Below, piece after piece: positions 51,566 through 60,549 of a stretch of DNA of 64,000 bases. The stretch's first letter is position 1, and each line of letters starts with the position of its first letter. Both the position numbers and the translations under genes were made by a program. The stretch lies in assembly GCF_029844725.1 (NCBI RefSeq), contig NZ_JAOCKJ010000007.1, forward strand, positions 62,001-126,000, in the 5' to 3' direction. The DNA is from Pantoea sp. GD03673 (GTDB lineage: Bacteria; Pseudomonadota; Gammaproteobacteria; Enterobacterales; Enterobacteriaceae). The notes under the pieces are model-generated. The model worked only from the letters and a program-made list of their open reading frames with translations. It was not told the origin of the DNA and searched no databases.

Positions 51566-53482
51566 ATGTCATTAATCAGTATCCACGGCGCCTATCTCTC
51601 ATTCAGCGATGCGCCGCTGCTAGACAATACCGAACTGCACATTGAAGAGAACGAACGCGTCTGTCTGGTGGGCCGTAACGGTGCGGGTAAATCCACGCTG
51701 ATGAAAATCATCAATGGCGAACAGCCACTGGATGACGGCCGCATTATTTATGAAACCGATCTGGTGGTGGCGCGTCTGCAACAGGATCCGCCGCGCAATA
51801 TTACCGGTTCGGTTTATGACTTCGTGGCCGAGGGCGTTGAAGAGCAGGCTGAGCATCTGAAAGCCTACCACGCCATCTCCCATGTGGTGATGGAAGACCC
51901 CAGCGATAAAAATCTCAACGAAATGGCGCGTCTGCAGACCATTCTCGATCATCAGAATCTGTGGCAGCTGGAAAGCCGCATCCATGACGTGCTGGAGCAG
52001 ATTGGTCTGCAGCCCGATACCGAGCTGTCATCGCTCTCGGGCGGCTGGCTGCGTAAAGCGGCGCTGGGCCGTGCGCTGGTGAGTAATCCACGCGTTCTGA
52101 TGCTGGATGAGCCCACCAACCACCTCGATATTGAAACCATCGACTGGCTGGAAACCTTCCTGAAGAACTTCAGCGGCAGCATCGTCTTTATTTCGCATGA
52201 CCGTTCGTTTATCCGCAACATGGCGACGCGGATTGTCGATCTCGATCGTGGCAAGCTGGTCTCCTGGCCGGGCAACTACGACCTCTATCTGGAAGGCAAA
52301 GAGGAAGCGTTGCGCGTTGAAGAGATGCAGAACGCGGAGTTTGACCGCAAGCTGGCGCAGGAAGAGGTCTGGATCCGTCAGGGCATCAAAGCCCGTCGTA
52401 CCCGCAATGAAGGTCGTGTGCGTGCGCTGAAAGCCCTGCGTCGTGAGCGTTCTGAACGCCGTGAAGTAATGGGCAAAGCGAACATGCAGGTGGGCGAAGC
52501 GTCCCGTTCCGGCAAAATCGTGTTTGAGCTGGAAAATGTCGACTACGCGGTGGGCGGCAAAACGCTGGTGAAGGATTTCTCTACCCAGGTTCAGCGTGGC
52601 GATAAAATTGCGCTGATCGGGCCGAACGGCTGCGGTAAAACAACCTTACTGCGCCTGATGCTGCAGCAGCTGAAAGCGGATCATGGCCGCGTGCATTCCG
52701 GCACCAAGCTGGAAGTCGCCTACTTTGACCAGCATCGCGCTGAACTGGATCCGGATCGCACCGTGATGGACAACCTGGCTGAAGGCAAGCAGGAAGTGCT
52801 GGTTAACGGCAAACCGCGCCACGTGCTGGGCTATCTGCAGGACTTCCTGTTCCATCCAAAACGTGCCATGACGCCGGTGCGTGCGCTTTCAGGGGGTGAA
52901 CGTAACCGTCTGCTGCTGGCGCGTCTGTTCCTGCGTCCCAGCAACCTGATGATTCTGGATGAACCCACCAACGACCTCGACGTCGAAACGCTGGAACTGC
53001 TGGAAGAGCTGATTGATGGTTATCAGGGCACCGTCTTACTGGTGAGCCACGATCGTCAGTTCGTCGACAATACTGTCACCGAGTGCTGGATTTTTGAAGG
53101 CAACGGTGAAATCGGTACTTTTGTTGGCGGTTATCACGATGCGCAGCAGCAGCGTGCCGCTTACCGGCAGCACCGTTCTGCTTCACCGGCTAAAGCAACA
53201 GCGAATACCGCTAAGCCTGCTGCTGAAAAGAATGAAGCGAAGCGTAACGTGAACAAGCTCAGCTATAATCTGACTCGTGAGCTGGAACAGCTGCCGCAAA
53301 AACTGGAGCAGCTTGAAGCGCGCATCGGTGAACTGCAGGCGAAGATGAGTCACCCGGACTTCTTTAGTCAGGCACACGATCAGACGCAACCGGTGCTGGA
53401 TAATCTGGCTCAGGCTGAGCAGGAGCTGGAAACCGCTTTTGCGCGCTGGGAAGAGCTTGAGTCACTGAAAAACGGCGCGTAG
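51566..53482 (+). CDS. uup: ABC-F family ATPase Uup
   Basis: 638 residues (E. coli 635). It has two ABC domains in one chain without membrane segments. First Walker A GRNGAGKST, signature LSGGWLRKAALG, Walker B LMLDEPTNHLD. Second Walker A GPNGCGKTT, signature LSGGERNRLLLA, Walker B MILDEPTNDLD. A C-terminal coiled-coil DNA-binding domain (about 555-635) follows a charged linker. Uup affects transposon precise excision, replication-fork intermediates and ribosome function. It lies between rlmL and pqiA with 6 and 14 bp gaps. Confidence 0.97.
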   Translation: MSLISIHGAYLSFSDAPLLDNTELHIEENERVCLVGRNGAGKSTLMKIINGEQPLDDGRIIYETDLVVARLQQDPPRNITGSVYDFVAEGVEEQAEHLKAYHAISHVVMEDPSDKNLNEMARLQTILDHQNLWQLESRIHDVLEQIGLQPDTELSSLSGGWLRKAALGRALVSNPRVLMLDEPTNHLDIETIDWLETFLKNFSGSIVFISHDRSFIRNMATRIVDLDRGKLVSWPGNYDLYLEGKEEALRVEEMQNAEFDRKLAQEEVWIRQGIKARRTRNEGRVRALKALRRERSERREVMGKANMQVGEASRSGKIVFELENVDYAVGGKTLVKDFSTQVQRGDKIALIGPNGCGKTTLLRLMLQQLKADHGRVHSGTKLEVAYFDQHRAELDPDRTVMDNLAEGKQEVLVNGKPRHVLGYLQDFLFHPKRAMTPVRALSGGERNRLLLARLFLRPSNLMILDEPTNDLDVETLELLEELIDGYQGTVLLVSHDRQFVDNTVTECWIFEGNGEIGTFVGGYHDAQQQRAAYRQHRSASPAKATANTAKPAAEKNEAKRNVNKLSYNLTRELEQLPQKLEQLEARIGELQAKMSHPDFFSQAHDQTQPVLDNLAQAEQELETAFARWEELESLKNGA

Positions 53483-53496
53483 GGCAGGGTTAACGG

Positions 53497-54765
53497 ATGT
53501 GTTCAGCAGTGAAAAGTAACGCGTGGATGCTCTGTCCACAATGCGATTTAATGATTAAGCTGCCGGACATTCCCGTTGGCAGCCGTGCGTCATGCCCGCG
53601 CTGCCACACCTCACTGACGGCCAACTGGCACGAACCGCGTAATCGCCCGACAGGCTACGCCCTGGCGGCACTCTTTATGCTGCTGCTGGCGAATCTGTTT
53701 CCTTTTGTCTCCATGAAAGTGGCGGGGCTGACCAGCCAGATTACGCTGTCGCAGATCCCTGAGGTGATGGTGACGGAAGATTACAGCAGCCTGGCGACGC
53801 TGTTTCTGCTGTTCGTGCAGGCGGTTCCGGCCTTCTGCATGATCACCATTATTCTGCTGGTTAATCCGGTCCCCTTGCCGACCCGGCTTAAAACGGGTCT
53901 GGCACGCATCCTGTTTCAGCTGCGTAACTGGGGTATGGCAGAAATCTTTATGGCAGGCGTACTGGTCAGCTTCGTCAAGCTGATGGCCTATGGTGACATC
54001 GGGCTGGAAACCAGCTTCTGGCCGTGGGTGCTGTTCTGCCTGCTGCAGTTGCGCGCCTTTCAGTGCGTTGACAGGCGTGCGCTGTGGGATCGCCTCTCAC
54101 CCCGACCCGCGCTGCCCCATCCGCCCAAAGTGGGCGTCAGCGGTCTGGAGCAGGGCCTGCGCTCCTGTCCCTGCTGCACCGCCATTTTGCCAGAAGCTGA
54201 GCATACCTGTCCGCGCTGTGGCGTTACGGCACAGGCACGGCGTAAGCACAGCCTGCAATGGACGCTGGCGCTGCTGTTCACCTCAATTCTGCTTTACATC
54301 CCGGCCAACCTGTTACCGATCATGGTGACGGAAACTCTCGGTACAGCCTATCCATCGAATATTATGGCAGGGGTAATTGTGCTGTGGGGGGATGGTTCCT
54401 ATCCGGTGGCGCTGGTGATATTTATCGCCAGCATCATGGTGCCGACGCTGAAAATGCTGGCAATTGGCTGGCTCTGCTGGGATGCCAGCGGACGCGGGCA
54501 GCGTGACAGTCATAAGATGCATAAAATTTATGAAGTGGTCGAGTTTGTCGGCCGCTGGTCAATGATCGACGTGTTTGTGATTGCCGTGCTCTCTGCGCTG
54601 GTGCGTATGGGACAATTAATGAATGTTTATCCCGCGTGGGGGGCAGTATTGTTTGCGATGGTGGTGATTATCACCATGATCGCTGCCATGACGTTTGACC
54701 CGCGATTAACCTGGGATCGTGTACGCGAAAACAATTTGAAGGAGTCGCGCCTTGACGGAAACTAA
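53497..54765 (+). CDS. pqiA: Intermembrane transport protein PqiA
   Basis: 422 residues. Two homologous halves each begin with a zinc-ribbon-like Cys motif (CPQCDLMIKLP...CPRC near residues 13-35 and CPCCTAILPEAEHTCPRC near 226-243), each followed by four membrane helices. It is the inner-membrane component of the PqiABC lipid-transport system. Paraquat/SoxRS inducibility is known in E. coli. It overlaps pqiB by 14 bp. Confidence 0.96.
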   Translation: MCSAVKSNAWMLCPQCDLMIKLPDIPVGSRASCPRCHTSLTANWHEPRNRPTGYALAALFMLLLANLFPFVSMKVAGLTSQITLSQIPEVMVTEDYSSLATLFLLFVQAVPAFCMITIILLVNPVPLPTRLKTGLARILFQLRNWGMAEIFMAGVLVSFVKLMAYGDIGLETSFWPWVLFCLLQLRAFQCVDRRALWDRLSPRPALPHPPKVGVSGLEQGLRSCPCCTAILPEAEHTCPRCGVTAQARRKHSLQWTLALLFTSILLYIPANLLPIMVTETLGTAYPSNIMAGVIVLWGDGSYPVALVIFIASIMVPTLKMLAIGWLCWDASGRGQRDSHKMHKIYEVVEFVGRWSMIDVFVIAVLSALVRMGQLMNVYPAWGAVLFAMVVIITMIAAMTFDPRLTWDRVRENNLKESRLDGN

Positions 54766-56395
54766 CCACGGCCACGCAAAAGTGGAACAGATTAAGCGCT
54801 GGTCGCCGGTCTGGATTGTCCCCATCGTTACGCTGTTAATCGGCGGATGGATCCTCTTTTATCACTTCAGCCATCAGGGGCCGGAAGTGACGTTAATCAC
54901 TGAAAACGCCGAAGGCATTGTGGCGGGTAAAACCACGATTAAAAGCCGCAGTGTGGATGTTGGTGTGGTGGAGAGCGCAGTGTTAAGCGACGATCTTCAC
55001 CATGTGGAAATCAAAGCGCGTCTGAACGCGGGCATGGAAAAACTGCTGCACAGCGACAGTGTTTTCTGGGTAGTCAAACCGCAGGTGGGCCGTGAAGGGA
55101 TCAGCGGTCTTGGCACGCTGCTGTCAGGTGCCTACATTGAACTGCAGCCCGGTACTAAAAAACAGCCACCCGACCAGTTTACGCTGCTGGATGCGCCGCC
55201 GTTAGCGCCACCGGATGCCAAAGGCATTCGCATTGTGCTGGACAGTAAAAAGGCGGGTCAGCTCAATCCGGGGGATCCGGTGCTGTTCCGTGGCTACCGT
55301 GTCGGTACGGTCGAGACCAGCGTTTTTGATACTGACAAACGTATGATGACCTATCAGCTGTTTGTCGCCGCGCCGTACGATCGCCTGATTACCACCAATG
55401 TACGCTTCTGGAAGGACAGCGGCATCGCCGTGGACATGTCCGCGTCAGGGATGCGGGTGGAAATGGGATCGCTGACCACGCTGTTCAGCGGAGGGGTCAG
55501 TTTTGACGTGCCCGATGGCTGGGAGCTGGGCGAGCCAGCGCAGAACAAGTCTGACTACCATCTGTTTGACGATCAGCGCAGCATTCAGGATTCGCTCTAT
55601 ACCAATCATGTCGACTACGTGATGTTCTTCTCCGACTCAATCCGTGGTCTGCAGGCGGGTGCGCCAGTGGAATTCCGAGGCATCCGTCTGGGTACCGTCT
55701 CCGAAGCGCCATTGATGAAAGCGGGTCTGGTCCAGGCGCTGAATAATGATTACCGCGTGCCGGTGCTGATCCGCATCGAGCCGGATCGCTTTGTCAGCCG
55801 ACTGGGTGAGAACTTCGATCTGGAGCAGCATCTGCAGGATGGTAAAAAACGTGGCCTGCGTGCCACGCTGAAAACCGGCAACCTGTTGTCGGGTGCGCTC
55901 TATGTTGATCTCGACTTCTATGACAATGCGCCAGCCTATAAAGGCCCGCAGAAAGTGTCTGGCTATGAAGTGATCCCAACGGTCAGCGGTGGCCTGAGCC
56001 AGATTCAGCAGAAGCTGATGGCGGCACTGGATAAGATCAACAGTCTGCCACTGAACGGTATGGTCAATGAAGCGACAGGTACGCTGAAAGAGAGCCAGAA
56101 AACGATGCGTGATCTGCAGCGCACCATCGACAACATCAACAACGTCACCGGCAGTCCGGCTATGAAAACCCTGCCGGAAGATCTGCAGCAGACGTTACGC
56201 GAGCTGAACCGCAGCATGAAGGGCCTGCAGCCAGGTTCGCCAGCGTACAGCAAGCTGGTCGGCGATATGCAGCGTCTGGATCAGGTTCTGCGTGAACTCC
56301 AGCCGGTATTGAGAACGCTTAATACCAAGAGCAATGCGCTGGTATTTGAGGCGAAACCGGGACAGGATCCCCAGCCGAAGAGGGCGAAACAGTGA
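54752..56395 (+). CDS. pqiB: Intermembrane transport protein PqiB (MCE domains)
   Basis: 547 residues starting at a TTG (54752) with AAGGAG six bases upstream. The frame overlaps the end of pqiA by 14 bp. A single N-terminal membrane anchor (PVWIVPIVTLLIGGWILFYHF) precedes three MCE domains (about 45-135, 160-270 and 285-405). A C-terminal helical region follows that forms the needle-like tube in the E. coli hexamer, spanning the periplasm for lipid transfer between membranes. Confidence 0.96.
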   Translation: MTETNHGHAKVEQIKRWSPVWIVPIVTLLIGGWILFYHFSHQGPEVTLITENAEGIVAGKTTIKSRSVDVGVVESAVLSDDLHHVEIKARLNAGMEKLLHSDSVFWVVKPQVGREGISGLGTLLSGAYIELQPGTKKQPPDQFTLLDAPPLAPPDAKGIRIVLDSKKAGQLNPGDPVLFRGYRVGTVETSVFDTDKRMMTYQLFVAAPYDRLITTNVRFWKDSGIAVDMSASGMRVEMGSLTTLFSGGVSFDVPDGWELGEPAQNKSDYHLFDDQRSIQDSLYTNHVDYVMFFSDSIRGLQAGAPVEFRGIRLGTVSEAPLMKAGLVQALNNDYRVPVLIRIEPDRFVSRLGENFDLEQHLQDGKKRGLRATLKTGNLLSGALYVDLDFYDNAPAYKGPQKVSGYEVIPTVSGGLSQIQQKLMAALDKINSLPLNGMVNEATGTLKESQKTMRDLQRTIDNINNVTGSPAMKTLPEDLQQTLRELNRSMKGLQPGSPAYSKLVGDMQRLDQVLRELQPVLRTLNTKSNALVFEAKPGQDPQPKRAKQ

Positions 56396-56961
56396 AAAAA
56401 GGATTGATACTTTGTGCCGCGCTGGTGTTGAGTGCGTGCAGTAGCACCGTTGACAACACCTGGTATCAGCTTCCCTCCGGGACGGCACCGATGCAGGTCA
56501 CCCGCAGTCAGCTGAATGAAGCTCAGCCTATGTTGTGGGTGCAGCAGGTGACGGTGCCGGACTATCTGGCAGGCAACGGACTGGTTTACCAGACCAGCGA
56601 TGTCAAATATGTTATCGCCGCAAATAACCTCTGGGCCAGTCCGCTCGATCAGCAGCTGCAGCAAACGCTGATCACCAATCTGAGCAAGGCGCTGCCCGGT
56701 CGGCTGGTGGCGGGCTCGCCGTTAGGCGCGCAGCACGACACGCTGAATGTGACTGTCACAGGTTTCCAGGGACGCTATGATGGCAAAGTCATCGTGAGTG
56801 GCGAATGGACGCTGGAACATCAGGGCCGCCTGACTAAACAGGCTTTCAGTCACGTACTGCCGCAAACGGAAGATGGCTATGATGCGATGGTCAGAACGCT
56901 GGCGGCAGGCTGGCAGCAGACGGCGCAAAACATTGCTAATAGTGTGGTTGCGTTAAATTAA
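56392..56961 (+). CDS. pqiC: Membrane integrity lipoprotein PqiC
   Basis: 189 residues starting with GTG (56392), overlapping pqiB by 4 bp. A lipoprotein signal (LILCAALVLSACSS) gives an acylated cysteine near residue 16. The DUF330 body carries VTVPDYLAGNGLVYQTSDVKY. It is the outer-membrane lipoprotein partner of PqiB. A very strong terminator follows. Confidence 0.95.
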   Translation: MKKGLILCAALVLSACSSTVDNTWYQLPSGTAPMQVTRSQLNEAQPMLWVQQVTVPDYLAGNGLVYQTSDVKYVIAANNLWASPLDQQLQQTLITNLSKALPGRLVAGSPLGAQHDTLNVTVTGFQGRYDGKVIVSGEWTLEHQGRLTKQAFSHVLPQTEDGYDAMVRTLAAGWQQTAQNIANSVVALN

Positions 56962-56983
56962 GAATGATGTGAATAAATAAGCT

Positions 56984-57034
56984 AAGCCCCTGACCCATGT
57001 CGAGTTTCTTTCGACATCGGTCAGGGGCTTTTTT
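56984..57034 (+). terminator. Strong terminator after pqiC
   Basis: AAGCCCCTGACC plus ATGTCGA pair with TCGACAT plus GGTCAGGGGCTT, a roughly 20-bp stem with one C/C mismatch and a 7-base loop, followed by T4 continuing the TT of the stem. Outer flanks (AATAAGCT and AGCTTATT) can extend the pairing further. Confidence 0.93.
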
Positions 57035-57240
57035 ATTAGCTTATTCATGGAGATAGTGTTGTCGGATGCATCACAAAACGGTCTTAATTTTACCGATTAA
57101 GGTCACATTTATGACACTGGCATGAAGATTGGGCATTGATCTTTGGGTGCGCAGGGGGTAGAACATAAGGGTGGTTGAACATTAATTCACCACTTTTCTT
57201 TCCACCAGATTCCACAGACCTTACATGAGGGACACGGAGT

Positions 57241-57408
57241 ATGAAGAGACAGAAACGAGACCGCCTCGAACGCGCCCATTCACGTGGTTATCAGGCAGGC
57301 ATTACTGGACGCTCAAAAGAGATGTGTCCGTATCAGTTGATTGACGCTAAGTCTCACTGGTTGGGAGGTTGGCGACAAGCCATGGAGGACAGGTCGGTAG
57401 CTGCATAA
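57241..57408 (+). CDS. rmf: Ribosome modulation factor
   Basis: 55 residues, too short for a usual ORF cutoff. It reads MKRQKRDRLERAHSRGYQAG and continues with GRSKEMCPYQ and HWLGGWRQAMEDR, matching E. coli Rmf throughout. Rmf is a small, very basic protein that dimerises 70S ribosomes into inactive 100S particles in stationary phase under ppGpp control. The Shine-Dalgarno CGGAG sits close to the ATG. About 280 bp separate it from pqiC and hold its own promoter region, in which I could not pick a clear -10/-35 pair. A terminator shared with fabA follows. Confidence 0.96.
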   Translation: MKRQKRDRLERAHSRGYQAGITGRSKEMCPYQLIDAKSHWLGGWRQAMEDRSVAA

Positions 57409-57433
57409 CCGGATGTCACTGAAAAGGGAATAT

Positions 57434-57459
57434 AACCTCCGCCATGCGCGGAGGTTTTT
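57434..57459. terminator. Bidirectional terminator between rmf and fabA
   Basis: AACCTCCGC pairs with GCGGAGGTT around a short CATGC loop, followed by TTT on the plus strand. It lies between the convergent rmf and fabA stops. Confidence 0.8.
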
Positions 57460-57477
57460 GTTTCCGGGAGGAAACGC

Positions 57478-57996
57478 TTAGAAAGCGGCAGTATCTTTGA
57501 ACAGGCCGACTTTCAGATCGCTGGCGGTATAAATCAGATTACCGTCAACCAGTACTTCGCCATCTGCCACGCCCATAACCAGCTTACGGTTGATTACGCG
57601 TTTGAAATGAATGCGGTAAGTAACTTTCTTCGCATCCGGCAGGACCTGGCCGGTGAATTTCACTTCACCCACGCCCAGCGCACGGCCTTTACCTTCACCG
57701 CCCAGCCAGCCCAGATAGAAACCGACCAGCTGCCACATGGCATCAAGGCCCAGGCAACCCGGCATGACCGGATCGCCGATAAAGTGACAGCCGAAGAACC
57801 AGAGATCGGGATTGATATCCAGCTCTGCTTCAACAAAGCCTTTGTCATATTTGCCGCCGTCTTCGGTCATTTTGACCACGCGGTCCATCATCAGCATGTT
57901 GCCAGAGGGAAGCGGCGGACCATTTTCGCCAAACAGTTCACCACGACCTGACAGAATCAGATCTTCTTTGGTATAGGATTCGCGTTTATCTACCAT
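57478..57996 (-). CDS. fabA: 3-hydroxyacyl-[ACP] dehydratase/isomerase FabA
   Basis: 172 residues, same as E. coli. It dehydrates 3-hydroxydecanoyl-ACP and isomerises trans-2 to cis-3-decenoyl-ACP, the branch point to unsaturated fatty acids. The active-site His71 ([17 protein letters not shown]) and Asp85 ([10 protein letters not shown]) match E. coli His70/Asp84 numbered without Met. It is a single hot-dog domain protein. A FadR-like activator site and promoter precede it, overlapping the 3' end of lonH. Confidence 0.98.
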   Translation of the reverse strand: MVDKRESYTKEDLILSGRGELFGENGPPLPSGNMLMMDRVVKMTEDGGKYDKGFVEAELDINPDLWFFGCHFIGDPVMPGCLGLDAMWQLVGFYLGWLGGEGKGRALGVGEVKFTGQVLPDAKKVTYRIHFKRVINRKLVMGVADGEVLVDGNLIYTASDLKVGLFKDTAAF

Positions 57997-58029
57997 GTTT
58001 TCAATAAGCCTTGTTTTAGTGAATCACGA

Positions 58030-58069
58030 ATATTAGCGAACAGTTGTACGCTGAGCAAATCGGATTAAC
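58030..58069 (-). promoter_or_regulatory. fabA promoter with FadR-like operator
   Basis: On the minus strand GTTAATCCGATTTGCTCAG (58069-58051) resembles the E. coli fabA FadR site. TTGCTC (58058-58053) and TAATAT (58035-58030) are 17 bp apart and could be the -35 and -10. The operator overlaps the -35, the position from which FadR activates fabA in E. coli. The operator also covers the last codons of lonH. Confidence 0.6.
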
Positions 58070-59816
58070 GGTGGTTAAACCAGTTAAGCCAGCGGAGCGC
58101 CCAGGGACGTTGCGGCACGTCCGGCTGATTGAACAGGCTGATACGCTCCTGAATGGTGTTCAGCAGGCTATCACCCTGACCATCTTCACTACTCCAGATT
58201 TTGCCGGTCAGCAGCGGCAATGCTTCATCGGCACGGTCAATCGCCCAGATATGGAATCGGCCCTGTTCAACCGCACTGACAACCGCCTGATTAAGACTGA
58301 GATGACGCACGTTGCAGGCGGGAATAATCACACCCTGCTGACCCGTCAGTTCACGCTGATGGCAGATATCAAAGAAGCCTTCGATCTTCTCATTCAGTCC
58401 GCCTACCGGTTGTACGTTGCCGAATTGATCGACTGAACCCGTCACAGCGATTTGTTGATTGATCGGCTGATTCGCCAGTGCGCTGATTAAGGCACAGAGT
58501 TCAGCCAGCGAAGCGCTGTCGCCGTCCACCTCGGAATAGGATTGCTCAAACACCATGGAGGCTGAGAAGGGCAGTTGCTGATCGAGCTCCAGCTCTGCAA
58601 TCAGATAAGCCTGCATAATCATCATGCCTTTGGCATGGATGTTACCGCCCAGCTCCGCTTTGCGCTCAATATCCATGAACTCGCCATCGCCAGGATGGAC
58701 GACGCAGGTGATACGTGATGGATCGCCCCAGGCGCGGGGATGACCAGGATATTCCACCACCGACAGGCCGTTAATCTGACCAACCACTTCGCCTTCGGTT
58801 TCAATCAGAATCTGTTGCAGCAGAATCTCATCACGCATGCGTTCATTAAGGTAATTCTCGCGCCACAAGCGTGCTTCCAGCGCGTCGCGCAGTGCTTCGG
58901 CATTGAGTGCATCCCCCATCAGGGCCGACTCGCGCATCTGCCGCTGCAGCCAGCGAGGGCAGAGTGGCAGCGTATCCTGATCGCCGCTGTAACGGACACC
59001 TTCTTTGATCAGCTCTGGCCAGAAGTCCGCTTTCGGCAGGGGCAGGCCCGCCTGTTGCGCCAGTTCAGCGTTCCAGCGACACCAGGCCAGCATGTCATTC
59101 TCATCCAGAATCTGAATGTTCTCTTCAAATTCAGTATAGATGGCCATTTCATGCGCTTCAGGGTCGAGCGCCTGAAAATCCGCCAGTGCTTCCCGGTCGC
59201 CACACAGGACCAGATTAAGATTGAGTGGCAATGAAGGAATCGAGACAGGCAGCGGCCGGCGTTCATCCTGGGATGTCCACTCGACATAGCCTTGCTCAAT
59301 ACACTTTTTCAGGCGCAGCCAGAGAATCGGCTGCGTCAGCAAACTGCGCAGTGACAGCACCAGCGTGCCGCCATTGGCGCGATGAATCAGCCCCGGTTCA
59401 AGCTGGATGCGGTCTTTATACTGGCGCACGCAGCCAAATAACTGCTCCGTTTCAATCCACTCGGCAAAGTGAATCCCCCCCTGACTGGTGAAGGGGCGTT
59501 GCGGATCAGAAGGGGGCTGAAGCGTGACGTTGTCAGCCATGATATGGTAATCACCGCCATACAGCGTGGTACTGTCAGCCATGACCCGCTGCGCGGCCTG
59601 AACGATGAATGCCAGATAATCGCGATTCTCCTGGCTTCTGACCAGCAGTAACGGAAATCCCTGCGTCTGGTGGTGTAAATGCGCCAGCGCATTCAGCAAC
59701 CGGGGCTGTACCGTTGCCAGAGCATCAGTTTCTTCATCAGCAATTCGGGAGAAAACGGATTGGTATTGCGCGCTATCCGGCTGTAAGGTCTGCCACGTAA
59801 GTTGAGTGCTGGTCAA
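58065..59816 (-). CDS. lonH: Lon-like protease LonH (YcbZ)
   Basis: 583 residues from a TTG at 59816, giving MTSTQLTWQTLQPDSAQYQ, which aligns with E. coli YcbZ (586, MTITKLAWRDL). The frame stays open to an ATG at 59933, but a strong -10 (TATAAT) lies downstream of it, so that start is unlikely. The protein is a Lon-type Ser-Lys protease without a typical ATPase: Ser434 in DGDSASLAE and Lys477 in GGLNEKIEG are 43 residues apart, as in Lon. Substrates are little known. fabA follows 68 bp downstream on the same strand. Confidence 0.9.
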   Translation of the reverse strand: MTSTQLTWQTLQPDSAQYQSVFSRIADEETDALATVQPRLLNALAHLHHQTQGFPLLLVRSQENRDYLAFIVQAAQRVMADSTTLYGGDYHIMADNVTLQPPSDPQRPFTSQGGIHFAEWIETEQLFGCVRQYKDRIQLEPGLIHRANGGTLVLSLRSLLTQPILWLRLKKCIEQGYVEWTSQDERRPLPVSIPSLPLNLNLVLCGDREALADFQALDPEAHEMAIYTEFEENIQILDENDMLAWCRWNAELAQQAGLPLPKADFWPELIKEGVRYSGDQDTLPLCPRWLQRQMRESALMGDALNAEALRDALEARLWRENYLNERMRDEILLQQILIETEGEVVGQINGLSVVEYPGHPRAWGDPSRITCVVHPGDGEFMDIERKAELGGNIHAKGMMIMQAYLIAELELDQQLPFSASMVFEQSYSEVDGDSASLAELCALISALANQPINQQIAVTGSVDQFGNVQPVGGLNEKIEGFFDICHQRELTGQQGVIIPACNVRHLSLNQAVVSAVEQGRFHIWAIDRADEALPLLTGKIWSSEDGQGDSLLNTIQERISLFNQPDVPQRPWALRWLNWFNHR

Positions 59817-59850
59817 AATAATCGCATTTGTCTGTTTTAAGAAAAGCGAG

Positions 59851-59856
59851 ATTATA
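59851..59856 (-). promoter_or_regulatory. -10 element of the lonH promoter
   Basis: Minus-strand TATAAT lies 35 bp upstream of the TTG start at 59816; transcription would begin near 59844. No good -35 is visible at 16-18 bp. Its position argues for the TTG start and against the far upstream ATG. Confidence 0.5.
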
Positions 59857-59986
59857 CAGGATTCACCCTTGTTAAGCACTGCAGACTTCCTGTTGAAGAT
59901 GTGACGATGGCAGCATGTTTTTCGTTGCTGCATCCGGGAAAAAAGCTGTTATTCTTAGCCCGTTACGTGATCACGATGAGATTCCG

Positions 59987-60454
59987 ATGAAATACCAGCA
60001 ACTCGAAAATCTTGAATGTGGATGGAAGTGGAAATACCTGGTGAAAAAACATCGGGAAGGTGAACTGATCACGCGTCACCTTGAGTTAAGTGCGGCACAG
60101 GCGGCAGTGGATAAGCTGCTGGCGATGGAAAACAATCCGGTGACGGTGAATGAGTGGATTGCAGAACATATTCATTCTGATCTTGATAACCGACTGAAGC
60201 AGACCATCCGCGCCCGGCGGAAACGCCATTTCAACGCTGAGCATCAGCATACCCGTAAAAAATCGATAGACCTTGAGTATCTGGTCTGGCAGCGACTGGC
60301 GGGTCTGGCACAGCGGCGAGGCTGCACGCTTTCTGAAACGATTGTCCAACTGATTGAAGATGCGGAACGTAAAGAGAAATATGCCACTCAGATGTCGAGT
60401 CTGAAGCAGGATTTGCAGGCAATTCTGGGTAAATCGGGTTCCGAGAGCGAGTAA
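59987..60454 (+). CDS. matP: Macrodomain Ter protein MatP
   Basis: 155 residues from the ATG at 59987 (E. coli 150), giving [21 protein letters not shown]; the frame from 59915 is too long. The N-terminal four-helix bundle is followed by a ribbon-helix-helix DNA-binding segment ([25 protein letters not shown]) and a C-terminal coiled coil. MatP binds matS sites, organises the Ter macrodomain, displaces MukBEF there and contacts ZapB. It is divergent from lonH and convergent with ompA across a bidirectional terminator. Confidence 0.96.
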   Translation: MKYQQLENLECGWKWKYLVKKHREGELITRHLELSAAQAAVDKLLAMENNPVTVNEWIAEHIHSDLDNRLKQTIRARRKRHFNAEHQHTRKKSIDLEYLVWQRLAGLAQRRGCTLSETIVQLIEDAERKEKYATQMSSLKQDLQAILGKSGSESE

Positions 60455-60506
60455 GCGGGCAGGACGTTCAGATTGGGCAAAATGAAGACCCGTTTATTAC
60501 GGGCAT

Positions 60507-60537
60507 AAAAAAACCCCGCCTTAGCGGGGTTTTTTTT
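60507..60537. terminator. Bidirectional terminator between matP and ompA
   Basis: AAAAAAACCCCGC-CTTA-GCGGGGTTTTTTTT is a perfect hairpin with T-runs on both strands. A second small hairpin (CCCGT-TTATT-ACGGG, 60489-60503) stands just before it. Confidence 0.93.
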
Positions 60538-60549
60538 GACGTATGTAAC

